A stretch of 5,781 nucleotides of DNA from Nitrospirota bacterium. GTDB lineage: Bacteria > Nitrospirota > 9FT-COMBO-42-15 > HDB-SIOI813. The notes under the pieces were generated by a model. That model made no database searches. It worked only from the letters and a program-made list of their open reading frames with translations, and was not told the origin of the DNA. Positions 1 through 5,781 of this stretch are shown here, piece after piece. The translations under genes were made by a program, and so were the position numbers. Position 1 is the stretch's first letter, and each line of letters begins with the position of its first letter. The stretch lies in the NCBI GenBank assembly GCA_016234155.1, contig JACRGZ010000155.1, forward strand, positions 1-5,781. The letters are read 5' to 3'.

Positions 1-461
1 GGCCAGGGATTATGCTCTATGGTTATTCACCGTCTTCATTCTTATCCCCTATTGCAGACCTGCGGCCGGTTATGACATTAAAGAGTAAAATAGTACATCT
101 TAAAAAGGTTCCACCAAAGACCGGGATAAGCTATGGCAGGACATTTACAACGACCCGTGAAACTCTTGTGGCAACAATTCCCATTGGTTATGCGGATGGT
201 TACAGCCGGTCACTCTCTAATTTAGGACAGGTTATAGTTAAGGGCAGGCGGGCACCTGTTATAGGGAGGGTCTGCATGGATATGACAATGATTGATGTTA
301 CTGATATCCATGGTATTAAGCAGGGAGAAGAGGTTATAATAATCGGCGGGGAGGATGAGGTTCGTATTACTGCAGATGATATTGCAGCATGGACAGGGAC
401 CATATCTTATGAGATATTGTGCGGTATAGGTGAAAGAGTAGACAGGGTTTATATAAGGTAG
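1..461 (+). CDS. alr: Alanine racemase, C-terminal part (5' end outside window)
   Basis: This PLP enzyme interconverts L- and D-alanine in the cytoplasm and supplies D-alanine for peptidoglycan. The frame is open from base 3, and the residues before the first ATG (Pro-Gly-Ile, then MLYGYSP) match the conserved RPG-I-LYG-SP stretch of the family. The gene therefore starts left of the window and the ATG at 12 is internal. About 152 of the usual ~370 residues are present, covering the C-terminal beta domain. Visible family motifs are SYGRTF, then PIGYADGYSR, whose first Tyr (codon 189-191) corresponds to the catalytic tyrosine base, then GRVCMDM with the substrate-binding Cys-Met-Asp, and a final YEILCGIGERVDRVY. 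The PLP lysine lies in the missing N-terminal part. The gene ends in TAG at 459-461, 21 bp before mlaE on the same strand, so cotranscription is plausible. No defect is seen in the visible part. Confidence 0.95.
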   Translation, partial: PGIMLYGYSPSSFLSPIADLRPVMTLKSKIVHLKKVPPKTGISYGRTFTTTRETLVATIPIGYADGYSRSLSNLGQVIVKGRRAPVIGRVCMDMTMIDVTDIHGIKQGEEVIIIGGEDEVRITADDIAAWTGTISYEILCGIGERVDRVYIR

Positions 462-482
462 CATTATTTAATCGCGTCTTTT

Positions 483-1286
483 ATGACTGATACTGTGCTG
501 GCAGGAACAATGTTTACAAAGACCCTTGCATACATTGGCGGCAGGACGATTAGGCTTATGGGGGACGTGGGACGTGGTTTCATCATGTTTGGCCAGACCA
601 TATCATGGACCTTTAAGCTCCCTGTTAACCTGGGGAATATCTTTCAACAGGTAGAGGCAGTAGGGGTAAATTCACTTCCTGTTGTGCTAATAATGGCCCT
701 GTTTACAGGAATGGTCCTTGCTATTCAGACATACACAGGTTTTAAAAGGTTCAATGCGGAAAATTATATGGGTCCTGTGGTTGCCCTCTCCATGCTTAGA
801 GAACTCGGGCCTGTACTTACAGGACTTATTGTATCAGGCCGTGCAGGCGCTGCAATGGCCGCTGAACTTGGTACAATGCGGGTGACAGAGCAGATAGACG
901 CACTGGTTACACTCGCAACTAATCCGGTTAAATATCTCGTTGTCCCGCGGTTTATTGCAGGTCTTGTTGTCCTTCCGCTCCTGACTGTTATTGCTGATTC
1001 CACCGGTATAATAGGAGGTTATCTTGTATCCGTCCATGTACTGCATGTCAATTCTGAGATATACATACGCATGACCAGAGATTATCTTGAATTGAATGAT
1101 GTATTCGGTGGATTGATCAAGGCATGTGTCTTCGGAATAATCATATCAGTGGTAAGCTGTTATAAAGGCTTTTTTACTGAGGGCGGTGCCGAAGGGGTAG
1201 GAAAGGCCACAACAGGTGCTGTCGTGATGTCTATGATGCTCATTCTTATTGCAAACTATTTCCTGGCAGCACTGATCTTCAGGTGA
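483..1286 (+). CDS. mlaE: MlaE-family ABC permease for lipid transport
   Basis: This is the inner-membrane permease subunit of an Mla-type phospholipid transporter, pairing with the MlaF ATPase and the MlaD MCE protein encoded just downstream. The product is 267 residues, close to E. coli MlaE (about 260). An amphipathic N-terminal helix (around residues 14-45) is followed by hydrophobic segments at about 62-85, 97-120, 150-178, 206-227 and 244-266. The family core is clear: ELGPVLTGL at 107-115, then SGRAGAAMAAELGTM (118-132) and VTEQIDAL (134-141), the cytoplasmic coupling region. A second conserved stretch, YKGFFTEGGAEGVGKATT, spans 227-244. The start is uncertain. ATG 483 is the first possible start after the alr stop but has no recognisable Shine-Dalgarno. 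ATG 510 (Met10) has AGGA at 503-506, rather close, and gives an N-terminus typical of the family. Stop is TGA at 1284-1286. Confidence 0.95.
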   Translation: MTDTVLAGTMFTKTLAYIGGRTIRLMGDVGRGFIMFGQTISWTFKLPVNLGNIFQQVEAVGVNSLPVVLIMALFTGMVLAIQTYTGFKRFNAENYMGPVVALSMLRELGPVLTGLIVSGRAGAAMAAELGTMRVTEQIDALVTLATNPVKYLVVPRFIAGLVVLPLLTVIADSTGIIGGYLVSVHVLHVNSEIYIRMTRDYLELNDVFGGLIKACVFGIIISVVSCYKGFFTEGGAEGVGKATTGAVVMSMMLILIANYFLAALIFR

Positions 1287-1293
1287 ACATTCA

Positions 1294-1308
1294 TGTTACA
1301 TAGTAACA
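1294..1308. repeat. Short perfect inverted repeat in the mlaE-mlaF junction
   Basis: TGTTAC at 1294-1299 and GTAACA at 1303-1308 are exact reverse complements around a 3-base centre (ATA). The dyad lies 7 bp after the mlaE stop and directly before the purine-rich AAAGGA at 1310-1315. In RNA it could form a small 6-bp hairpin; in DNA it could be a 15-bp operator-like site. There is no U-run after it, so it is not a terminator. No function is assigned. Confidence 0.55.
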
Positions 1309-1309
1309 C

Positions 1310-1315
1310 AAAGGA
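1310..1315 (+). promoter_or_regulatory. Shine-Dalgarno-like AAAGGA, possibly the mlaF ribosome-binding site split from its start
   Basis: AAAGGA is the only good Shine-Dalgarno-like string in the mlaE-mlaF junction. It lies only 2 nt before ATG 1318, too close for a normal start, and 68 nt before ATG 1384, too far in linear distance. If the 60-bp palindrome at 1321-1380 is removed or folded into a hairpin, the spacing to ATG 1384 becomes 8 nt, which is normal. The assignment to mlaF is therefore an inference. Confidence 0.45.
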
Positions 1316-1320
1316 CAATG

Positions 1321-1380
1321 AAAATAGGGAGGCTAAAGCCACCTCTACCCCGGGTAGGGGCGACTTTAGTCGCCTATTTT
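1321..1380. repeat. 60-bp palindromic element inserted at the 5' end of mlaF (REP/MITE-like)
   Basis: The element forms an imperfect palindrome over its full length. AAAATAGG (1321-1328) pairs with CCTATTTT (1373-1380), CTAAAG (1333-1338) with CTTTAG (1364-1369), and 1342-1348 with 1354-1360 (one G-T pair), leaving a small loop. It also contains three smaller dyads: GGCT-AA-AGCC (1331-1340), CTACCC-C-GGGTAG (1345-1357) and GGCGACT-TT-AGTCGCC (1359-1374). It could thus fold as one long hairpin or as a three-arm structure. It is exactly 60 bp, so it keeps the reading frame open, and it encodes a low-complexity stretch (KIGRLKPPLPRVGATLVAYF) with no counterpart in MlaF proteins. It looks like a member of a dispersed palindromic repeat family, but only one copy is in this window. 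Confidence 0.75.
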
Positions 1381-1383
1381 CAG

Positions 1384-2139
1384 ATGATACATGTGATAGA
1401 GATAGTAAACCTACATAAAGCATTCAATAAGAAACATGTATTACAGGGTGTTGATCTCCAGATAGAACGTGGAGAGACCATGGTTGTAATCGGAGGCAGC
1501 GGGTCTGGCAAGAGTGTTCTTATAAAGCATGTAATCGGTCTCCTGAGCCCTGATGAGGGGAGTATTGTTGTAGATGGTGTGGATATATCCCATCTCAGGG
1601 AGAATGACATGAATGAGCTCAGGAAGAGGTATGGTATGTTGTTCCAGGGTGCTGCACTATTTGATTCTCTGACAGTCTGGGAGAATGTGGGGTTTTCGCT
1701 AATGCAGCATACCACTCTTTCAAAAGAGGAGATAAAAGAGAAGGCCAAACAAAAACTTGAGATGGTGGGGCTTAAAGGTGTGGAAGAGCTGATGCCATCT
1801 GAGCTATCAGGGGGTATGAGAAAGAGGGTCGGGCTTGCAAGGGCTATTGCAATGGAACCTCAGATAATACTGTATGATGAACCGACTACAGGTCTCGACC
1901 CCATTATGGCCGATGCCATTAATGACCTTATTATTGAAATGAAGAAAAGGCTGAATGTTACATCAATAGCCATTACTCATGACATGGTAAGTGCATATAA
2001 GATCGCTGATAAGATCGCCATGCTTTACGAAGGCAGAATTCAGGAAGTTGGGACTCCTGATGAGATTAAGAGATCTGTCAATCCGATTGTCCGGCAGTTT
2101 ATTACAGGGAGTTCTGTTGGACCTATAAAGGCAGTGTAG
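1384..2139 (+). CDS. mlaF: MlaF-family ABC transporter ATPase
   Basis: This cytoplasmic ATPase drives the MlaE-MlaD lipid transporter. From ATG 1384 the product is 251 residues. In order it shows Walker A GGSGSGKS (37-44), Q-loop Gln88 in MLFQGAALFDSLTV, the MlaF-style signature LSGGMRKRVGLARA (141-154), Walker B IILYDEP with catalytic Glu166, D-loop GLDP (170-173), and switch His199 in ITHD. The C-terminal VRQFITGSSVGPI resembles MlaF tails. All ATPase residues are intact. The frame is open back to ATG 1318, but the extra 22 residues come almost entirely from the 60-bp palindrome and lack homologous character, so 1384 is preferred. GTG 1393, giving M-I-E-I-V-N-L-H-K-A-F, is another credible start. 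mlaF lies 97 bp after mlaE, an unusually wide gap for this cluster, and ends 10 bp before mlaD. Confidence 0.93.
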   Translation: MIHVIEIVNLHKAFNKKHVLQGVDLQIERGETMVVIGGSGSGKSVLIKHVIGLLSPDEGSIVVDGVDISHLRENDMNELRKRYGMLFQGAALFDSLTVWENVGFSLMQHTTLSKEEIKEKAKQKLEMVGLKGVEELMPSELSGGMRKRVGLARAIAMEPQIILYDEPTTGLDPIMADAINDLIIEMKKRLNVTSIAITHDMVSAYKIADKIAMLYEGRIQEVGTPDEIKRSVNPIVRQFITGSSVGPIKAV

Positions 2140-2147
2140 GGAGAGGA
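2140..2147 (+). promoter_or_regulatory. Ribosome-binding site of mlaD
   Basis: GGAGAGGA begins directly after the mlaF TAG (2137-2139) and is followed by a 2-nt spacer before ATG 2150; its GGAG portion is spaced 6 nt from the ATG. It supports the mlaD start and tight coupling to mlaF. Confidence 0.7.
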
Positions 2148-2149
2148 AG

Positions 2150-3637
2150 ATGCAAAAGATTACAACAGAAGTGAAGATAGGGATTTTTGTTGTAGTGGCA
2201 GTAGCATTGCTCGGCTACATGACCTTTAAGATAGGTGATTTTAAATTTGGCAGAGAGAAAGGCTATGTAATAAACGGTTCATTTGAGAATGTTTCAGGCC
2301 TTTATATTAAGGCGCCTGTGAAGATGGCCGGCGTTACAGTTGGCGCTGTAGAAACGATAAACCTTGATGATTCAAAGGCAAGGGTGGGCATGCGGATCAG
2401 GCCTGATGTAAAAATAAGGAAGGATTCACTGGTTGCTATTAAATCAGAGAGTCTCCTTGGTGAAAAATATGTAGAGCTCATACAGGGTAAGGAGAAAGAG
2501 TTACTGAAGGAAGGGGATACAATCTATAAATCAGTCAGTGTGGCAGACCTGGATAGTCTTATAACTCAACTCTATAATATTGCTGAGGATGTAAGGTCAG
2601 TCAGCGGTTTTTTCAGGGAGACCTTTGGTTCCAGGGATACAAAGGATACAGTCAAAGACATTATGAAGAATCTGCGGGACCTTACAGAGAACCTCGCTAA
2701 CCTGACAGAGCGGAATAGTGAGGCAATTGACAGGATCGTTATGGATCTGACGGAGTTAATAGGTCAGATTAAGGGTATGACCGAGGAGAACAGGGCGCCT
2801 CTCAGAAATTCACTTGCGAATCTCGAGAGGATATCTGATGAGTTGAGTGCAATGACAAAAGAGAACAGGGAACCGCTCAGGATAACCATGACAAACATGC
2901 AGGAGCTATCAACTGAATTAAAGGATAAGGCGCCGCAGGTGATGGGCAAGATTGACACTATTGTTGGAAGGATTGAACGGGGTGAGGGTACTGTTGGAAA
3001 ACTAATGAAGGAGGAGGGATTCTACGAAAAACTTGATTCTACACTTGCAGGGATCAATAAATATATTACAGCAGCGGATAGGTTCAGGCTCAACCTCGGA
3101 TTCAGAGGGGAATATCTGATGGATGAGGATGATACAAAGGGGTACTTTTCTTTAAAGATGCAGCCGAGGGAAGACAAGTATTATTTATTTGAGGTTATAG
3201 ATGACCCGAGGGGGAGAACAAAGATAACTGATACTGAAGTCACAACCACACCGGATGGTTCAACAATTATTACACATGAGGTTAAGACTGAGGATCAGTT
3301 AAAGTTGAGCGCCCTTTTTGCAAAAAAGTTTGGCAGCGTTGCATTCCGCGGCGGGCTTATGGAGGATACCTTTGGCATTGGTGCAGATTATTACATAATA
3401 AATGAACAGCTCAGGGCATCAGTAGATGCGTGGAACTTTGATGGAAATGCAGAGGCAACTAACCCGCATATGAAATTCACAGCAAACTACACTGTCTTTA
3501 AGACCCTCTTTCTTAACGTTGGTGTGGATGATTTCGTAAACTCAAAGAAGTCGAGCAGCTTTGCAGGCGCAGGGTTGTCATTTGATGACGAGGATCTTAA
3601 ATATCTGATGACAAGGCTCCCCATCTCCATGCCGTAG
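2150..3637 (+). CDS. mlaD: MlaD-family MCE protein with long helical stalk and C-terminal strand-rich domain
   Basis: This is the lipid-binding MCE subunit of the MlaEFD transporter, anchored in the inner membrane and exposed to the periplasm. A short N-terminal tail precedes one membrane helix (about 8-28). The MCE domain follows (about 38-113), with the typical pattern FENVSGLYIKAPVKMAGVTVG (45-65) and SLLGEKYVEL (101-110). Residues about 130-310 are charged and helical and include three 25-residue tandem units (185-259), then the ERGEGTVGKL motif (276-285) seen in long MCE proteins. From about 311 to 485 the sequence turns into alternating polar/hydrophobic strands with aromatic ends, such as RFRLNLGFRGEYL, KYYLFEVID, TFGIGADYYI, HMKFTANYTVF and LFLNVGVDDF, suggesting an outer-membrane-type beta domain. 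The length of 495 residues compares with about 180 in E. coli MlaD. No mlaC or mlaB follows. Two stops occur in tandem (TAG, TGA; 3635-3640). The MCE assignment is firm; the barrel reading is inference. Confidence 0.93.
   Translation: MQKITTEVKIGIFVVVAVALLGYMTFKIGDFKFGREKGYVINGSFENVSGLYIKAPVKMAGVTVGAVETINLDDSKARVGMRIRPDVKIRKDSLVAIKSESLLGEKYVELIQGKEKELLKEGDTIYKSVSVADLDSLITQLYNIAEDVRSVSGFFRETFGSRDTKDTVKDIMKNLRDLTENLANLTERNSEAIDRIVMDLTELIGQIKGMTEENRAPLRNSLANLERISDELSAMTKENREPLRITMTNMQELSTELKDKAPQVMGKIDTIVGRIERGEGTVGKLMKEEGFYEKLDSTLAGINKYITAADRFRLNLGFRGEYLMDEDDTKGYFSLKMQPREDKYYLFEVIDDPRGRTKITDTEVTTTPDGSTIITHEVKTEDQLKLSALFAKKFGSVAFRGGLMEDTFGIGADYYIINEQLRASVDAWNFDGNAEATNPHMKFTANYTVFKTLFLNVGVDDFVNSKKSSSFAGAGLSFDDEDLKYLMTRLPISMP
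2702..2926 (+). repeat. Three tandem 75-bp (25-residue) units inside mlaD
   Basis: The units are 2702-2776, 2777-2851 and 2852-2926, encoding residues 185-209, 210-234 and 235-259. Units 2 and 3 share 12 of 25 residues in register (MT-ENR-PLR core, then N, S, EL). Unit 1 is more diverged and keeps mainly the T-E-x-N start and the helical pattern. The period of 25 residues fits about seven helical turns (7+7+11), as expected for a regular coiled-coil or helical-tube segment. The similarity is at protein level, so the repeat is old rather than a recent DNA duplication. Confidence 0.6.
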
Positions 3638-3688
3638 TGACCCCGACTTTCAATCCTGGTATTTGGTAACAGTATTGCGGCCATTGTT
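3638..3688. other. Short convergent intergenic gap, no clear terminator
   Basis: This 51-bp stretch separates the stop of mlaD (+) from the stop of the c-di-GMP gene (-). I see no GC-rich stem followed by a T-run on either strand. Termination may be Rho-dependent, may lie inside a coding region, or the two transcripts may overlap. Confidence 0.6.
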
Positions 3689-5781
3689 CTACTTAGATAC
3701 TCCCTTCAAACCCCAGGGTGATTCACATAACCATCTTTTAAGTTCTGCATCGGAAATCGGGTGACTGATAAAATACCCCTGACCCACATCGCAACCGAGG
3801 TTGGCCAATCTATGGTATATTTCCTCATTTTCGACCCCCTCGGCAACGACTGTCAGCCCGAGGTTATGTCCGAGATCTATAGTCGCCTGTACTATGAGTG
3901 TGTCGTTATCATCAGTCCCGATACCTTTGATAAAGGATTTGTCAATCTTAATCTCGTTTATCGGCAATTTCTTGAGATAGGCTAATGAGGAATGGCCGGT
4001 GCCAAAGTCGTCAACAGAGAGCCTGATACCCATTCCACTCAGGCGTGTAAGGACATCCATTGAGGTCTCCAAATTCGACATGATGGTACTTTCTGTGATT
4101 TCCAATTCTAACAAGTGTGGTGAGATTCCCCATGTCTTAAGCAGCCTGGAGATCTGGTCCGGAAGCTGGATATCTTGCAAGTTTCGTGCAGACACGTTGA
4201 CTGCCACACCCAATTCTATCCCGGCATCACACCTGTCGCGGCACTGGCGCAGTGCTTCGTTAAATACCCACATCGTGAGGGGTTTGATTAAGCCAGTCTG
4301 TTCCGCCAGTGGAATGAACTGATCCGGTGGCATGAAATCGTATCGGGGATGCTGCCAGCGAACCAGTGCTTCCATGCCGCTGATATGCTTTGTCTTAAAA
4401 TCTATTTTAGGTTGATAGTACAGAATTAACTGGTCATCATCTATAGCATGGCGCAGTTCACTAATTATCGTGAGTCGCCGGGGATTGTATGGGTCATGCT
4501 CCGGATCAAAAATCTTGTAACCATCGCCGGCATTCTTGGCCATGTACATCGCCACTTCCGCCCTTTGAATAAGGAGATTGGGGTCCTCTCCGTGGTTCGG
4601 ACAACATGCTATTCCGATGCTTCCACTAACCTGGAGGCTTAATCCCTCAAGCACAAAAGGTTGTTCAAGTGCTTCTATCATCTTGCCTGCGATAGATGTA
4701 GCATCCTTGATGCCCATATCTGGCAGTAACACGGCAAACTCGTCACCACCCATGCGTGCAAGCGTATCGGATTTTTGCAATACACTCTGGAGCCGTGGTC
4801 TTATCTGCTGTAATAGCATGTCCCCGTTATGGTGGCCAAGTGTGTCATTTATTTCCTTAAATTCGTTCAGATCCATTAGGAGGAGGGCAAAACTCTTGTC
4901 TTTACGCTGTCCGGCAAGGATGGTCTGCATTAAACGATCATGTAGCATTGTCCTGTTCGGAAGGTCGGTCAGGGTATCATGTGTCATCTGGTATTCGAGC
5001 GTAGCTGCTTTTGTTCTGGTTTCTGAATAGGCACTTTGAAGCCGAATACGGTTGAGATGGTTATGGATGGCGATGGAGGCAGTATTGGCGATATAGGTCA
5101 AGGTTTCCATATCGGCCTCTGTAAATGGTTTATCATCCACCTTGTTGGTAACATTAATCACACCGAGCGGGTATTCAGATGAGGTCAGGCCGACATAAAG
5201 GATAGGAGCACTCATAAAGGATTGGGCAGTGGATCCCACTGTTCCATCAATATATGGGACTTCTTCAAGGCTTTTGGCTATAACCGCTTTCCTGGACAGT
5301 AAGACTTCCCCGGAAATCCGGTCCCCTATAGGGATGTGGGTAGAGTAAATCACATCCTCGGGTAGTCCCTTTGCCGCCCTGATCCGCAGCAGGTTATCTT
5401 CAATGAGCATGATTGATATCCGGTTGCACAAAAGGGCTTCCCCTGTGAAAGAAACAATATAGTCCAGTGTCTTCTGGAAATCTTCGATCGCATTTAATAC
5501 ATTAGCAAACGTATACAGATCATGAATAAATTTATTCTGATCCTCGATAGTTTTCTTCATCTGGAATCTCTGAAGCAGGTGCTGGATGTTGAGAATAAAG
5601 TCATGTTCATCTTTTATTGGCTTGGTGAGATATTTATCCAGAAGATGGTCGTTTATTGCTGTGATGGCAGATTCCAGACCGGCGTAACCGGTAAGGAGAA
5701 CACGTATGCTATCCTGATGGATCTTTTTGGCCTCTATGAGGAACTCTGTCCCTTTCATCCGGGGCATCTTCTGGTCGCTGA
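3689..5781 (-). CDS. Response regulator with REC-GAF-GGDEF-EAL domains (c-di-GMP turnover; 5' end outside window)
   Basis: This is a cytoplasmic signalling protein expected to make and/or break cyclic di-GMP under control of a phosphorelay and a GAF-bound signal. The frame is open to the right edge, so the ATG at 5767 is internal. The residues before it (Ser-Asp-Gln-Lys, then MPRMKG) match the phosphoacceptor motif SDQ-MP-M-G of receiver domains, with the Asp at 5774-5776. Counting from that Met, the rest of the REC domain is about 1-68 (LLTGYA and conserved Lys49 in TKP). GAF spans about 95-238, followed by a helical linker. GGDEF spans about 262-422, with DLNEFKEIND (299-308) and an intact GGDEF at 340-344. 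EAL spans about 432-682, with EAL 466-468, Asn524, ELEITE 554-559, DDFGTG 586-591, Lys607, Glu643 and Gln663. Both catalytic domains look competent. The inhibitory RxxD site before GGDEF reads QKSD and so lacks its Arg. The gene is convergent with mlaD. Stop is TAG (3689-3691). Confidence 0.93.
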   Translation of the reverse strand, partial: SDQKMPRMKGTEFLIEAKKIHQDSIRVLLTGYAGLESAITAINDHLLDKYLTKPIKDEHDFILNIQHLLQRFQMKKTIEDQNKFIHDLYTFANVLNAIEDFQKTLDYIVSFTGEALLCNRISIMLIEDNLLRIRAAKGLPEDVIYSTHIPIGDRISGEVLLSRKAVIAKSLEEVPYIDGTVGSTAQSFMSAPILYVGLTSSEYPLGVINVTNKVDDKPFTEADMETLTYIANTASIAIHNHLNRIRLQSAYSETRTKAATLEYQMTHDTLTDLPNRTMLHDRLMQTILAGQRKDKSFALLLMDLNEFKEINDTLGHHNGDMLLQQIRPRLQSVLQKSDTLARMGGDEFAVLLPDMGIKDATSIAGKMIEALEQPFVLEGLSLQVSGSIGIACCPNHGEDPNLLIQRAEVAMYMAKNAGDGYKIFDPEHDPYNPRRLTIISELRHAIDDDQLILYYQPKIDFKTKHISGMEALVRWQHPRYDFMPPDQFIPLAEQTGLIKPLTMWVFNEALRQCRDRCDAGIELGVAVNVSARNLQDIQLPDQISRLLKTWGISPHLLELEITESTIMSNLETSMDVLTRLSGMGIRLSVDDFGTGHSSLAYLKKLPINEIKIDKSFIKGIGTDDNDTLIVQATIDLGHNLGLTVVAEGVENEEIYHRLANLGCDVGQGYFISHPISDAELKRWLCESPWGLKGVSK

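Noticed and set aside
1321..1380. Intrinsic terminator ending an alr-mlaE transcript
   Set aside because: The stem is strong, but only four T residues follow and they belong to the paired arm. mlaF and mlaD downstream have no other obvious promoter, so full termination is unlikely.
1318..1383. Genuine 22-residue N-terminal extension of MlaF from ATG 1318
   Set aside because: It is encoded almost wholly by the palindromic element, has no MlaF-like character, and its Shine-Dalgarno-like string is only 2 nt from the ATG. It cannot be fully excluded that it is translated.
1380..1748. 122-residue minus-strand open frame opposite mlaF
   Set aside because: It overlaps the conserved Walker A and Q-loop region of mlaF and has no protein-like features of its own.
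3638..3688. Bidirectional terminator between mlaD and the convergent gene
   Set aside because: I could not find a convincing inverted repeat with a T-run on either strand.
3999..4322. 107-residue + strand open frame opposite the EAL domain
   Set aside because: It is antisense to well-conserved EAL motifs; no independent coding evidence.
4578..5030. 150-residue open frame on the + strand inside the c-di-GMP gene
   Set aside because: It lies antisense to the GGDEF/GAF coding region, has no recognisable domain or ribosome-binding site, and its composition is that of a shadow frame.
1..5781. CRISPR array, tRNA, rRNA, phage or insertion-sequence genes
   Set aside because: No regularly spaced direct repeats, RNA gene signatures, transposase or integrase coding were seen; apart from the 60-bp palindrome the window is ordinary housekeeping and signalling sequence.

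Overview
The window looks like ordinary chromosome of a diderm (Gram-negative-type) bacterium of moderate GC content. The Mla-type lipid transport genes imply an outer membrane. The gene set (alr, a minimal mlaEFD cluster with an unusually long MlaD, and a large REC-GAF-GGDEF-EAL protein) would fit Nitrospirota, Desulfobacterota or similar deep-branching environmental phyla. That placement is an inference from gene style only; there is no rRNA or other marker here.

Layout. At 1-461 (+) lies the C-terminal part of alanine racemase (alr), cut by the left edge. It is followed after 21 bp by mlaE (483-1286, ABC permease). A 97-bp junction holds a short perfect dyad and a 60-bp palindromic element. 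Then come mlaF (ATPase; start preferred at 1384, ending 2139) and mlaD (2150-3637, MCE-domain substrate-binding protein). A 51-bp gap separates this rightward block from a leftward gene (3689-5781, minus strand, cut by the right edge). That gene encodes a response regulator fused to GAF, diguanylate cyclase (GGDEF) and c-di-GMP phosphodiesterase (EAL) domains.

How the genes work together. MlaE, MlaF and MlaD should form one inner-membrane ABC complex moving phospholipid between inner and outer membrane. No mlaC (periplasmic shuttle) or mlaB (STAS subunit) follows mlaD. Instead MlaD is about 495 residues, against roughly 180 in E. coli, with a long helical section built on a 25-residue repeat and a C-terminal strand-rich domain that looks outer-membrane-like. 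This fits a shuttle-free, envelope-spanning bridge. alr makes D-alanine for peptidoglycan, so the rightward block is a cell-envelope cluster. The c-di-GMP gene is convergent and probably independent.

The two observations most worth a second look are the 60-bp palindrome, which appears to have separated the mlaF ribosome-binding site from its start codon, and the trans-envelope architecture of MlaD.
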